Part shown: positions 1 through 8,816 of the stretch, in pieces | How the letters are laid out: each line of letters begins with the position of its first letter | How positions within the stretch are numbered: position 1 is the first letter of the stretch | Assembly: GCF_015207705.1 (NCBI RefSeq) | Contig: NZ_JADEWI010000008.1 | Location: forward strand, 1-64,000 | Length of the DNA: 64,000 bases | Direction: 5' to 3' | DNA from: Nostoc sp. LEGE 06077 | GTDB lineage: Bacteria; Cyanobacteriota; Cyanobacteriia; Cyanobacteriales; Nostocaceae | Made by a program: the position numbers and the translations under genes | The notes under the pieces: generated by a model | The model's input: the letters and a program-made list of their open reading frames with translations, nothing else | What the model was told of the DNA's origin: nothing | Databases searched by the model: none

Positions 1-157
1 GGCTTCAGGGGCAGGGGGGGAAAGACTTAGTGCAAGTTTCTTCTCCCCTGCTCCCTTGCTCATCTCCACGGAGCAATTTTGGGTTGGTACACTACTAGAG
101 GCTATAACCATGTAGCCCTCCAAGCTAAAATCAAAACAACCCAGAAACAATCTTGCT

Positions 158-739
158 ATGGTAGCCATCTCCCCACAACCGCAAAAAATGACCATCGAGG
201 AATATCTCGTATGGGAACCCCAGCAAGAACTTCGTTATGAATATGTCAACGGCGAAGTTTTTGCGATGACAGGTGGGACAATTCCCCACAATGACATTGC
301 ACTGAATTTTTACAGAACCTTATACCCACATTTACGTGCTAGAGGTTGCCGAATCAATGTGTCAGATGTGAAAGTCCAATTTGATGCTAAAAGCATCTAT
401 TATTATCCTGATGTGATTGTTAGTTGCGACTCTCAAGACCTGAATGCGCGCAAATTTATTCAAAATCCCACAATCATTGCTGAAGTTCTCTCCCCTGGTA
501 CGAGTAGCAAAGATCGGGGCGAAAAATTCACTAATTACTTAACAATTCCTTCTTTACAAGAATATTTATTGATAGATTCCGAAAAAATCTCTGTTGAACG
601 CTACTCTCGCGGAGAGGGAAGAATGTGGCTTTACTATCCCTACACTGAGGGAGATATGATTACTCTATCGAGCATAGAATTTGAGTTGGTGATCGCACTA
701 CTCTATGAAGGTGTGGTATTTGCACCAGTAGAAGAATAG
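158..739 (+). CDS. Uma2-family PD-(D/E)XK nuclease-like protein
   Basis: This 193-residue protein has the layout of the Uma2 (formerly DUF820) family, a group of restriction-endonuclease-fold proteins strongly expanded in cyanobacteria. The N-terminus carries the usual 'MTIEEYLVWE' helix followed by 'YVNGEVFAMTGG'. The core has 'PDVIVSC' and then 'IIAEVLSPGTSSKDRG', which supplies the Asp and Glu-x-(Ser/Lys) positions of the nuclease fold. The length is typical. The biological role of the family is not established; a nuclease activity is inferred from the fold only. It stands alone, with no RBS-coupled partner, and the next gene is another Uma2 protein in the opposite orientation. The start at ATG 158 directly precedes the conserved region. 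Confidence 0.85.
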   Translation: MVAISPQPQKMTIEEYLVWEPQQELRYEYVNGEVFAMTGGTIPHNDIALNFYRTLYPHLRARGCRINVSDVKVQFDAKSIYYYPDVIVSCDSQDLNARKFIQNPTIIAEVLSPGTSSKDRGEKFTNYLTIPSLQEYLLIDSEKISVERYSRGEGRMWLYYPYTEGDMITLSSIEFELVIALLYEGVVFAPVEE

Positions 740-810
740 TTGATGACGCGATTCGCTGTTTGGACTTTTGGTTACTGAGCCTGTCGAAGTATGCCTGAAC
801 CTAGCGATTT

Positions 811-1470
811 TCACAAATCAAAAACCTGTTGTGCAGTTAGGTTGAGTTTAGGGAAAGTGGGGGAAACAATGACATCATTACCTCTAAATAGCCTCTTGAC
901 ATATTCCCCATCGATTAATTCACACACAAAAAGAGCAGGTTGTTTGGGATTACCAAGAAAATCACGTCCCCCTAACCCTGCATAATCAACAATCCAGTAT
1001 TCGGGAATACCCATTTCTTCATAGTCGCCAAACTTATCATAGTAATCGTCCCGCCAGTTAGTACTAACAACTTCCACTATTAATTTGACCGAGGTTGCAT
1101 TTTGAATAACTGATTCACTTTCCCAACGTGTTTCCGTACCTATAGTTTCTTGGTTGAGAACAATGATGTCTGGCTCATAACCTGACTGATTACGATTAGG
1201 TTTAACAATCGATTCTCTAGGAATAAACCAAATATCACCTTTCGTTGTTTCTCTAATAGTTATAAGTAGTTTTTCAATCAGGTGGCCTGTTAATTTAGAA
1301 TGCTTGCCTCTGGGTTTAGGCATCTCAACAATTACCCCATGATGTAATTCGTAGCGCTGTTGTGAGTTCTCTGGATACCATTCGATAAATTCATCAAACG
1401 TAAATGTTTTTACTTCAGCTTGTGTTTGGCTCACGTCGCTTTGCTCCAAATTCAGCATTAACAATCCCAA
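811..1470 (-). CDS. Uma2-family PD-(D/E)XK nuclease-like protein
   Basis: A second Uma2-type protein (219 aa), convergent with the first. Visible family features are 'FTFDEFIEWYPENSQQRYELHHGVIVEM', the histidine-lysine 'KHSKLTGHL' helix, 'YEPDIIVL' and 'KLIVEVVSTNWRDDY', in the order expected for the PD-(D/E)XK fold. The C-terminal 'EEMGIPEYWIVDYAGLGGRDFLGNPKQP' is a common Uma2 ending. An internal ATG four codons downstream (1458) could be the true start because the first residues are not conserved-looking. Function is unknown; related copies often occur singly and may be mobile or housekeeping. Confidence 0.85.
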   Translation of the reverse strand: MGLLMLNLEQSDVSQTQAEVKTFTFDEFIEWYPENSQQRYELHHGVIVEMPKPRGKHSKLTGHLIEKLLITIRETTKGDIWFIPRESIVKPNRNQSGYEPDIIVLNQETIGTETRWESESVIQNATSVKLIVEVVSTNWRDDYYDKFGDYEEMGIPEYWIVDYAGLGGRDFLGNPKQPALFVCELIDGEYVKRLFRGNDVIVSPTFPKLNLTAQQVFDL

Positions 1471-1592
1471 TAAATCAGTAAGTCCGCGTTAATATATCAG
1501 GAGACAGAGGGGAAGAGGATTTTAGTTGATTATAAATCTTTGACTTCCAAAGCGCGTTCACGGAGTGACTCTGAAAGAGTATCGCCTGTAAT

Positions 1593-1626
1593 GTTTTCCC
1601 AAAGTGCGATCGCACTTTGGGAAAAC
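1593..1626. repeat. 34-bp perfect palindrome centred on HIP1
   Basis: Positions 1593-1626 read identically on both strands with no loop at all. The centre is the HIP1 octamer GCGATCGC flanked by AAGT/ACTT, CCC/GGG and GTTTT/AAAAC arms. It could form a cruciform or a strong RNA hairpin, but a zero-base loop makes a simple terminator less likely. Confidence 0.85.
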
Positions 1627-1746
1627 TTCAAGAGCGATCGCACCAGCACTCAAAGCAGCGATAATCAGAGAAATAGGTTCCATAGTTAATTTTCAATAAG
1701 TTTGCAAGAGCAATTCGATGTATCTAAGAACCATACAGCAAAAATA

Positions 1747-1777
1747 GGATGCGTTACTTTATTGGCGTAACGCATCC
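1747..1777 (-). terminator. Putative terminator of the CAP-domain gene
   Basis: An 11-bp perfect stem (GGATGCGTTAC with GTAACGCATCC) with a 9-nt loop lies 34 bp beyond the stop of the minus-strand CAP gene. On the minus strand the stem is followed by TATTTTTG, as in an intrinsic terminator. The stem resembles the 'GTGCGTTAC' palindromes that are dispersed in cyanobacterial genomes, so it may be a co-opted repeat. Confidence 0.55.
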
Positions 1778-1810
1778 CAAGTTTTAACTAAGTTTTAACT
1801 GAATTCCTTC

Positions 1811-2350
1811 CTATCGTTTGAGGATAAATATTTGGGTGAAGTAAACCGCACCTCTGCTATTTACCGCCACACCAACACCTGTAAGGTTGTAATTACCTTT
1901 GATATTAGCCAAATGTCCTGAACTTCTCAGCCAGCCTTGCACGGCTTGGGTTGCAGGATCTCTATATCCCTGGTTGTAAGCCACATTTTCTGCTGCTGCT
2001 CTGTAGGGAATTGTCACTGCGATCGCTTGAATTCTTGCGCCAAAACCATCATGACCAAATGCAACTTGACCATTGGCCATATTTTGACTGTGAATTCTGG
2101 CTTGATTGTCAATAGTTGAGTTACGGGCTAATGCTGGTAGACCTAGAGAAGCTCGATATTGATTGATTTGACTGAATACTTGACTTTCGAGGGTTGCCGT
2201 ATTCACCGTAGATTGTGCCAGTTGAAAGTTATTATCTGACATTTGGGTACGTTGCAAAGTAGCAGTTTGAACTGGTGCGGGAAAAGCGATCGCACCTCCA
2301 ATCAAGGCTAGAGTTGCTACACCAGCACCGGAAATTTTATTCTTAATCAT
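1811..2350 (-). CDS. Secreted CAP-domain (SCP/PR1-like) protein
   Basis: A 179-residue protein with an N-terminal signal sequence (basic 'MIKNKI' then a hydrophobic run ending near 'FPAPVQTA') and one CAP domain over roughly residues 50-178. The domain shows 'INQYRASLGLPALARN', 'ARIHSQNMA', 'FGHDGF', 'AENVAYN' and 'GWLRSSGHLANIKGNYNLTGVGV', which carry the His and Glu residues of the CAP cavity. CAP proteins are extracellular or periplasmic; bacterial members have no single assigned reaction. It is monocistronic and followed by a hairpin terminator at 1747-1777. Confidence 0.88.
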   Translation of the reverse strand: MIKNKISGAGVATLALIGGAIAFPAPVQTATLQRTQMSDNNFQLAQSTVNTATLESQVFSQINQYRASLGLPALARNSTIDNQARIHSQNMANGQVAFGHDGFGARIQAIAVTIPYRAAAENVAYNQGYRDPATQAVQGWLRSSGHLANIKGNYNLTGVGVAVNSRGAVYFTQIFILKR

Positions 2351-2599
2351 TAATAGGTAGCCCTAAACACACTGAAAGAACACACTTCCAGATAATGTAA
2401 CCGGACTTATGTATATTAAACAAATGGGTTATTGGTCAGCATCTAGAGATTTATACTGCTATATCTAGTAAAACTGCCAGTTAATTAACATATTCATCGA
2501 TTTGCAAACCTGGCAAATAGTAAATAAGTTGGGCGATCACTCCACCCAATGGGGTATCTTTATAAATCAATAGAATATCGAGTCCAAAAGTTTCGATTG

Positions 2600-3190
2600 T
2601 CAATTTTTGCCAACACCTTGAATAATTAGCTCCATTGTCTGACGCATATAAGCTGCCAGTGGTTTCTGTGTTGGTTTAAAGACAATCGCATAATATAACG
2701 ACCCACTCACCAAATCAATAATTAATTCAATGTCGGCATCTGGTTGAATTTCACCTCTTAATTTAGCGCGTTGCAGCACCTCGGCAAAGGCATCACGTCG
2801 GGGTTTTGTATATTTTTTCCAGTAGACTTGAGCAAACTGCGGATTACTAGAAGCTGTACTAATGATTAAAGCGAGTGTCTGACAGCCAAGGGGACTCTGA
2901 ATTCTCTGGGCTGCATGATCGATAACAATATCCATATCGCCCCAAAAGCTACCAGTATCAGGTATTTGCACATCTTCCCGTAAGCTTTCGATCGCATCTG
3001 CTACTAGTTCCTCTTTGCTGGTGTAGCGCCTGTAAATTGTCGCTTTTCCTACTCCCGCCCGAATAGCGATCGCTTCCATACTCATACTTTGGTATCCTAC
3101 CTCCGCCAGTAGTTCCAGAGTCGCTTGCAGAATGGCTTGATCTGCATTGATACTACGTGGTCTTCCCGGTGAACTGATGTGCTTATTCAT
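2600..3190 (-). CDS. TetR/AcrR-family transcriptional regulator
   Basis: A 196-residue TetR-type repressor. The N-terminal helix-turn-helix is clear: 'QAILQATLELLAEVGYQSMSMEAIAIRAGVGKATIYRRYTSKEELVADAI', with the GVGKATIYRRY recognition helix. The remaining 130 residues form a helical ligand domain with 'GMDIVIDHAAQRIQSPLG'-type sequence. An upstream in-frame ATG at 3271 exists, but family members begin just before the 'GRPRS' motif, so the ATG at 3190 is preferred. It is divergent from a 14-TM MFS exporter; a TetR next to an efflux pump usually represses the pump until a substrate binds. The candidate operator is at 3374-3394. Confidence 0.9.
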   Translation of the reverse strand: MNKHISSPGRPRSINADQAILQATLELLAEVGYQSMSMEAIAIRAGVGKATIYRRYTSKEELVADAIESLREDVQIPDTGSFWGDMDIVIDHAAQRIQSPLGCQTLALIISTASSNPQFAQVYWKKYTKPRRDAFAEVLQRAKLRGEIQPDADIELIIDLVSGSLYYAIVFKPTQKPLAAYMRQTMELIIQGVGKN

Positions 3191-3356
3191 AATCGCTTTA
3201 GTCTCAAACTTCAGACATAAAATATCGCCATTGCGGTCTTTGGGTAGATTCAAAGATGAACTCATTATCAAATACTTAAGTACAGTTCATGTTCCCTTTA
3301 ACTCTCCATTGCTATCTATCTTGAGACAGTTTTTTGAGTTTTACCAAAGTTTACCC

Positions 3357-3394
3357 TTGACTTATCTTAATACAATACGATACAGTCTCGTATT
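3357..3394 (+). promoter_or_regulatory. Promoter of the MFS gene with palindromic TetR operator
   Basis: AATACGA at 3374-3380 and its exact reverse complement TCGTATT at 3388-3394 flank a 7-bp centre, giving a 21-bp dyad. It overlaps a plausible sigma-70 promoter, TTGACT (3357-3362) and TACAGT (3381-3386) with an 18-bp spacer. Binding of the divergent TetR protein would block this promoter. The dyad is seen directly; the role is inferred. Confidence 0.6.
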
Positions 3395-3462
3395 ATAAAC
3401 AAGAGTGAAAAATCAAAGCTAATTCTCAGAATTTCTGAATTTAAATATCACTGCTATTAAAA

Positions 3463-5046
3463 ATGGCTAATATTAAAACTTCTACCTTCAACCAAGCTGG
3501 CTATGTACAGGGAAGGCTGAAATGGGCGATCGCCTTTACCGCATCTTTAGGTGCAATTTTAGAAGTAATTGACACCAGTATTGTTAACGTAGCGTTGACT
3601 TCCATGCAAGCCAGTTTAGGCGCAACCGTAAGTGAAATTGGCTGGGTAGTAACTGGTTATGCGATCGCCAATGTCGTCTTAATTCCCTTATCTGCTTGGT
3701 TAGGAGATTACTTTGGCAAAAAGACATACTTTATCTTTTCCCTGATTGGCTTTACAGTTGCTTCCGTAGTTTGTGGACTGTCAATTAACTTGCCGATGCT
3801 GATTTTATCGCGCATTGCTCAAGGGTTATTTGGTGGTGGACTATTAGCCAAAGCCCAAGCCATTTTATTTGAAACCTTTCCGCCAGCCGAGCAAGGTTTA
3901 GCACAAGCCGTATTTGGCGTAGGAGTAATATCCGGCCCAGCCATCGGCCCAACTTTAGGCGGCTATCTCACCGATGCTTTAGGCTGGCGCTGGATTTTCT
4001 TCATTAACATTCCCTTTGGGATTTTAGCAGTTGTGATGGCTGTGATGTTTCTGCCCCAAGACAGCAAAAGTAAAACCCAAAGTCAAGTCGTAGACTGGTT
4101 AGGAATTGGGCTATTGGTAATTGCCATTGGCTGTATGCAAACTGTTTTAGAAGAAGGTGAAAAAGAAGATTGGTTTTCCTCTGGGTTCATCATTAGTTTG
4201 ACAATAGCCAGTGTTATGGGATTAGGGCTATTTATTTGGTGGGAACTCAAAACATCACATCCGGCTGTGGCGTTGAGAGTACTGCGTCATCGTTCTTTAG
4301 CGGCGGGAAGCTTTTTATCAGCAATTGTCGGTATGGGACTTTATGGCGCACTTTTCGCCGTGCCGATTTTTGCTCAAAGTGTCCTACATTTCACCGCCAC
4401 ACAAACAGGATTATTGCTGGCTCCTGGGGCGTTAGCATCAGCAATTGTGATGATTCTCCTAGGCAAATTATCCACCAAAATAGATGCTCGATTATTGATT
4501 GCGATCGGTGGAGTAGGAACCGCCTTTGTTATGTTTGATTTATCAAAACTTACCATCCAAACAGGCACAGATGATTTATTTTGGCCTTTAGTCTGGCGGG
4601 GAGCTTTCACAGTCTTAATGTTCTTACCTCTAAGTTTAGCTACCTTGGGGCCGCTACCCAAGCAAGATATTTCTGCGGGTTCTGGCTTTTACAACCTGAC
4701 GCGACAGTTGGGTGGTAGCATCGGCATTGCCATACTCACAACTCTGCTAGATAAACGCGAAGCCTTTCATCGTGCTATTTTATTAACCGATCTCAGTCCC
4801 TATAATTTTGAAACCAATCAGCGTCTTGATATGCTCGCAGGAGCAATGCAAAGTCAAGGAATGGATGCAACAACCGCCCAAACACAAGCCTTGGCTTTAC
4901 TGGAGCAAACTGTAAATATCCAAGCTGCTGTTTTGTCATTCGCAGATATTTTTCGAGTTGTAGGCGTGGCGTTTCTTTGTTCTTTACCTTTGTTGCTATT
5001 CTTAGGTAAAGGTGGCGCAGGAGCCAAAGCCCCAGTTGGGCATTAG
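3463..5046 (+). CDS. DHA2-family MFS multidrug exporter (14 TM)
   Basis: A 527-residue major-facilitator protein of the EmrB/QacA (DHA2) type. The first helix carries 'LEVIDTSIVNVALTSMQASLG', the second 'IGWVVTGYAIANVVLIPLSAWLGDYFGKK', and motif C is 'FGVGVISGPAIGPTLGGYLTD', all diagnostic of drug/H+ antiporters. Hydrophobic segments through 'FLSAIVGMGLYGALFAVPIFAQ' fit 14 membrane spans. It sits in the cytoplasmic membrane and should export hydrophobic or cationic compounds; the substrate is unknown. No membrane-fusion (EmrA/HlyD) partner is adjacent. The divergent TetR gene is its probable regulator. Confidence 0.92.
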   Translation: MANIKTSTFNQAGYVQGRLKWAIAFTASLGAILEVIDTSIVNVALTSMQASLGATVSEIGWVVTGYAIANVVLIPLSAWLGDYFGKKTYFIFSLIGFTVASVVCGLSINLPMLILSRIAQGLFGGGLLAKAQAILFETFPPAEQGLAQAVFGVGVISGPAIGPTLGGYLTDALGWRWIFFINIPFGILAVVMAVMFLPQDSKSKTQSQVVDWLGIGLLVIAIGCMQTVLEEGEKEDWFSSGFIISLTIASVMGLGLFIWWELKTSHPAVALRVLRHRSLAAGSFLSAIVGMGLYGALFAVPIFAQSVLHFTATQTGLLLAPGALASAIVMILLGKLSTKIDARLLIAIGGVGTAFVMFDLSKLTIQTGTDDLFWPLVWRGAFTVLMFLPLSLATLGPLPKQDISAGSGFYNLTRQLGGSIGIAILTTLLDKREAFHRAILLTDLSPYNFETNQRLDMLAGAMQSQGMDATTAQTQALALLEQTVNIQAAVLSFADIFRVVGVAFLCSLPLLLFLGKGGAGAKAPVGH

Positions 5047-5111
5047 TAATTTAAGGCTTACGCACAAGCAACGAAAAAACGACCCACAAAGGACACGAAG
5101 AAATAAAAAAG

Positions 5112-5148
5112 AGCCAGTGCTGCCTAGAAAATTCAGCACTGGCTTTAG
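5112..5148 (-). terminator. Bidirectional intrinsic terminator between MFS gene and flv1
   Basis: Perfect 11-bp stem (5112-5122 with 5134-5144) and 11-nt loop between the convergent MFS and flv1 genes. On the minus strand it is followed by CTTTTTTATTT, a strong T-run, and on the plus strand by the weaker TTAGTTG, so it mainly serves flv1. Confidence 0.8.
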
Positions 5149-5186
5149 TTGTAATGTCCGCAGGGCGGTAGGGAAAGGGAAATTTG

Positions 5187-6986
5187 TTAGTAATGAGTAC
5201 CTGTTTTGCGATGATTAATTGCTGTCACCGCATCAGGTTTAATTAATTTACCGTTGTCAACAGTGGCGTAAACTACCCAGTGGTCGCCACATTCCATACG
5301 TTGCTCAACGGAGCATTCGACGTAGGCGAGAGCATCGGTCAGAACTGGAGAGCCATTATCAGCAGGAGTAGTGCCGAAAATGGCAAATCTATCTTCACCG
5401 GGGGCGAAATTCTTGCGGAAATGTTTCATGTATTCTTGTTGATTGCCTTCTGCCAGGATATTTAAGGCAAACTTACCGCCAGGATACATGAGAGATTCTA
5501 TGGCGCGTTCTTTGGCGATCGCTACTGTTAAACCAGGTGGGTTAAAGGTGGCTTGTGATACCCAAGCGCCCAACATCCCGGTAGAAACGTCGCCTTGCTT
5601 GGCGGTGATTACACAAACTGAACCAACAATGCGGCCTACGGCTTGTTCTACAGGGGTTGCAGATTGTTGGGGAACGCGTATTTTTCTGGCTTTTTTCAAA
5701 CCCTGGGCGAAGTCTGTACCAAGTTCTTCGCAGAATTTGAGGGTAACATCGTCGGGTTTGAATTTAACTTTTAAGGTTTCAAAACCCAGGCGATAGCCAG
5801 CATCCCGCAATTTACCTTCAATCATTTCCACGGCTTCACCACTCCAGCCGTAGGAACCGAAGACACCCGCAACTTTGTTGTTATCACCAACTTTTAAGAC
5901 AATCCCCAAAGCACTGTGAATTGGTGTGGGTGCATGACCACCGATGGTAGGCGAACCGATAATGAAACCGTCTGATTTTTCTACCGCCGCCTGGATTTCT
6001 TCAGAATTGGCAAATTCGCAGTTGATAGATTGAACTTCAACGCCGCCCTTAGTTAATCCCAGAGCGATCGCCCGTGCTAATGTGGCGGTATTACCGTAAG
6101 CTGAGGCGTATAGTAGGGCAACAGAAATTTCTCGATCTCTTTGAGAACGGCTCCAGTCTGCGTAAGCTTGGGTCAATTCAATTAAGCTAGTGCGAACTAT
6201 TGGCCCGTGACCAACCGCATACATCCGCACTTGGTAATCAGAAATTTTTTCTAAGGCGGCTTCGACGTGCTGCGCCTGGGAAGCCATCAAACAGTTGTAG
6301 TAGTAGCGTTGGTCTTCTTTGATTTGTTCCCAGTTGTCATCAAAGACTTCATCACCGCAGATATGTGCGCCGAAAAGTTTATCCGTGAACAAAATTTGCG
6401 TTTGCTGGTCGTAGGTGCAAAGACTTTCTGGCCAGCGGGGGTTGGGAGTGGGGAAGAATTTCAATACATGACCCTTGCCTAAATCTAGGTTTTCTTTCCC
6501 CCGCATCACCAAAATATTTAAATTGTCATCTGGGAAAGCCGCCTTTAAATTAGCCGAACCAGGTAGCGAACAAACAAAGGTAATTTGGGGAGCCTCTTCC
6601 AGCAATGCTTTGAGGGTTCCCACTCGGTTGGGACTAAAATGTCCCAGAATAACGTAATCTAATTTTTTCAAATGGATAGTCTGCTGTAACGCTTCCAAAA
6701 AAATTGTGGTGAAGGTATCAGCAGGTGGGTCAATAATCGCAGTTTTATCACCTTCCAGGACATAGCAATTAGAGGTTGTACCTCTTTCTAATGCGTATTC
6801 AATTTCAAACCGCAAACGTGACTGACTACGCGCTCTGAGAACTCTGGTGTTTGTCGCAATGGGAAAAACCTGTACGTCACGGGGTTTGGAATTGCTCATA
6901 GGTGTTGGGTGATGTGGAGATAAAAAGGGCAAAAACCGAGCTTTAACGGATTGAATAAAGCGAGTGAATGAATTGGAAGATTGCAT
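5187..6986 (-). CDS. flv1: Flavodiiron protein Flv1 (class C)
   Basis: A 599-residue class C flavodiiron protein: metallo-beta-lactamase-like domain (about 45-290), flavodoxin domain (about 295-440, 'ALLYASAYGNTATLARAIALGL') and NAD(P)H:flavin reductase-like domain (about 450-599). The usual diiron ligand motif H-x-E-x-D-H is replaced by 'HFSPNR' (His116, Ser118, Asn120, Arg121), a hallmark of Flv1/Flv2 compared with Flv3/Flv4. Flv1 and Flv3 together reduce O2 to water with electrons from photosystem I. It follows flv3 on the same strand with a 111-bp gap holding a short tandem repeat. ATG 6899 ('MSNSKPRDVQV') is an alternative start because the first 29 residues look unconserved. Confidence 0.92.
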   Translation of the reverse strand: MQSSNSFTRFIQSVKARFLPFLSPHHPTPMSNSKPRDVQVFPIATNTRVLRARSQSRLRFEIEYALERGTTSNCYVLEGDKTAIIDPPADTFTTIFLEALQQTIHLKKLDYVILGHFSPNRVGTLKALLEEAPQITFVCSLPGSANLKAAFPDDNLNILVMRGKENLDLGKGHVLKFFPTPNPRWPESLCTYDQQTQILFTDKLFGAHICGDEVFDDNWEQIKEDQRYYYNCLMASQAQHVEAALEKISDYQVRMYAVGHGPIVRTSLIELTQAYADWSRSQRDREISVALLYASAYGNTATLARAIALGLTKGGVEVQSINCEFANSEEIQAAVEKSDGFIIGSPTIGGHAPTPIHSALGIVLKVGDNNKVAGVFGSYGWSGEAVEMIEGKLRDAGYRLGFETLKVKFKPDDVTLKFCEELGTDFAQGLKKARKIRVPQQSATPVEQAVGRIVGSVCVITAKQGDVSTGMLGAWVSQATFNPPGLTVAIAKERAIESLMYPGGKFALNILAEGNQQEYMKHFRKNFAPGEDRFAIFGTTPADNGSPVLTDALAYVECSVEQRMECGDHWVVYATVDNGKLIKPDAVTAINHRKTGTHY

Positions 6987-7000
6987 AGATTTGTTAAATA

Positions 7001-7097
7001 TTGGCAGCAGGGAAGATGGAGTGCAGGAGTATAGGATGCAGTAGTGACAAGAACTATCTTTTACCTTCTGCCTTCTGCCTCCTGCCTCCTACCTTCT
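7001..7097. repeat. Spacer with heptameric short tandem repeats between flv3 and flv1
   Basis: Positions 7064-7096 hold degenerate heptamers of the CCTTCTG/CCTCCTG type, a class of short tandem repeat known from filamentous cyanobacteria. The array begins immediately after the flv3 stop codon (minus strand) and separates the two flv genes. A similar block follows the stop of the kinase gene at about 13890-13919. Confidence 0.75.
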
Positions 7098-8816
7098 TTA
7101 GTAGTAATTACCTACTTTGCGATGGCGAACTGCGGTTAAGCCCTCTGGTTTGGAAACACGACCGTCTTGGACTGTACAATATAAAATCCAATGGTCGCTG
7201 CATTCCAAGCTGCTTTGCACTTCACATTCCATGTATGCCAGCGCATCTGTCAAAATGGGTGAACCATTTTTGGCGGTTTGGGTTTTCACACCTGCAAATC
7301 TATCAGCACCGGGATGTAGACGCTTGAGGAACTGCTTTTTCAGTTCTTGATAGTTGCCTTCTTCTAAGACGTTTAGCACAAAGCGATCGCCTATTTGCAT
7401 CAAAGCATCAATGGCGCGGTCTTTGGCAACGGCAATTGTAAATCCTAAAGGTTGCAAGCTGGCTTGACTCACCCAAGAAGCCAACATTGCACTGCTAACA
7501 TCACCTTTTTTGGTGGTGACAATATATAAGCCGTTGCTAATCCGTCCTAGGGCTTTTTCCATGTTCACATCAAGGGCTTTGATTTGCTTGATGTTACGTT
7601 CACGGGTGACGGCTTGCCCTAAGTCTGTGCCGGCTTCAGTACATAATTGATATGTAGATGCGGTGGGCGCTTCTTTAATCCGAATGGCGGGGAAGGCTTC
7701 TTTGACACCTGAGTCAATAAATTTCCGGCGGAGGGTATCGATTGGTTCATCATCGCCACCAAAGCATTCAAACAAGCCAAAGAATTGTTTGTCTTTAGCG
7801 ACAGATATTAAAGAACTAATCCCAGCTTGCGCCGCAACGGAAGTAGAAGGAGGCATCCCAATGATAATACCTGCGGCTCTACCTGCGAGTTCTTGAATTT
7901 CTTGGGCTTCGGCGGTGCTGATGTCAAGCATTTCTACACCAACGCCAGTTTTTTGAATCCCTTCAGAAATAGCTTGACCGAGGCGATCGCTATAACCATA
8001 ATCAGAAGCGTAGAATAAGCCAACGGTGGTAAGGGCTGTGGCTTGTCTTTGGCTCCAGTTTTGGTAACACTCGGTGAGGATATCTAGATGATGATAAAGT
8101 AAAGGCCCGTGACCATTTGCGATGATTTTAATCTTGCCGAGTTCGCCCATCCGCTTCATCGCATTCAATAGCGATCGCGCATTTGGCCCCATGAGACAGT
8201 CATAATAAAACCTAAAGTCTGCTTCGATCGCTTCTAAATCTTCGTCAAAGGTGCGATCATCACAAAAGTGCATCCCAAAAGCATCGCAAGTATAGATGGT
8301 TTGGGTTTTGCGATCAAAACTAAAGATGGTGTCAGGCCAGTGTAAATTAGGCGCGCTCACAAATTCTATTTCGTGACCTTTGCCAATATCAATGCGATCG
8401 CCACTTTTGACAATCCGCTTGGAAAAGGGTTCGTGTACCAAACCTTCCAAAAATTGTAGGGCAATTTTAGAAGCTAAAACCGTGGCTCTTGGTGCTAATT
8501 GCAATACATCTTCCACCAAGCCGCTGTGGTCTGGCTCTGTGTGGCTGACAATAATGTAATCAATAGTCTTGGGGTTGACGATACTTTTGAGGGTGTCTAA
8601 ATACAGTTGGCGAAACTTCTGGTGGGAAGTATCAATCAAAACTGTTTGTTCGCCCCGAATTAAATAGGAATTGTAAGTCGTACCGTTTTGCAATCCGAAT
8701 TCGATATCGAAGCGATCGCGATCCCAGTCAAGACAGCGAATCGCCGTGGTGTTTGGGGCAATTTCTACAGTTTGGACAGTAAGCCGATGCTGAACATTTT
8801 CTGCGATCGCTACCAT
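7098..8816 (-). CDS. flv3: Flavodiiron protein Flv3 (class C)
   Basis: A 572-residue class C flavodiiron protein. It starts with 'RCLDWDRDRFDIEFGLQNGTTYNSYLI', near-identical to what is known for Flv3, and keeps the canonical diiron ligand motif 'HTEPDH' (His92, Glu94, Asp96, His97). The flavodoxin domain ('VGLFYASDYGYSDRLGQAI') and the flavin-reductase-like tail ('SSAMLASWVSQASLQPLGFTIAVAKDRAIDALM') follow. Flv3 acts with Flv1 to dump electrons from photosystem I onto O2. The adjacent flv3-flv1 order resembles the heterocyst-type flv3B-flv1B pair of Anabaena, but vegetative or heterocyst type cannot be decided from the sequence by eye. Confidence 0.93.
   Translation of the reverse strand: MVAIAENVQHRLTVQTVEIAPNTTAIRCLDWDRDRFDIEFGLQNGTTYNSYLIRGEQTVLIDTSHQKFRQLYLDTLKSIVNPKTIDYIIVSHTEPDHSGLVEDVLQLAPRATVLASKIALQFLEGLVHEPFSKRIVKSGDRIDIGKGHEIEFVSAPNLHWPDTIFSFDRKTQTIYTCDAFGMHFCDDRTFDEDLEAIEADFRFYYDCLMGPNARSLLNAMKRMGELGKIKIIANGHGPLLYHHLDILTECYQNWSQRQATALTTVGLFYASDYGYSDRLGQAISEGIQKTGVGVEMLDISTAEAQEIQELAGRAAGIIIGMPPSTSVAAQAGISSLISVAKDKQFFGLFECFGGDDEPIDTLRRKFIDSGVKEAFPAIRIKEAPTASTYQLCTEAGTDLGQAVTRERNIKQIKALDVNMEKALGRISNGLYIVTTKKGDVSSAMLASWVSQASLQPLGFTIAVAKDRAIDALMQIGDRFVLNVLEEGNYQELKKQFLKRLHPGADRFAGVKTQTAKNGSPILTDALAYMECEVQSSLECSDHWILYCTVQDGRVSKPEGLTAVRHRKVGNYY

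Larger units (their letters stand above)
1471..1810. other. 340-bp spacer between Uma2 and CAP genes
   Basis: No gene is visible here. The spacer holds a 34-bp perfect palindrome (1593-1626), a terminator-like hairpin (1747-1777) and further HIP1 octamers. It is downstream of the minus-strand CAP gene and upstream of the minus-strand Uma2 gene. Confidence 0.7.
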
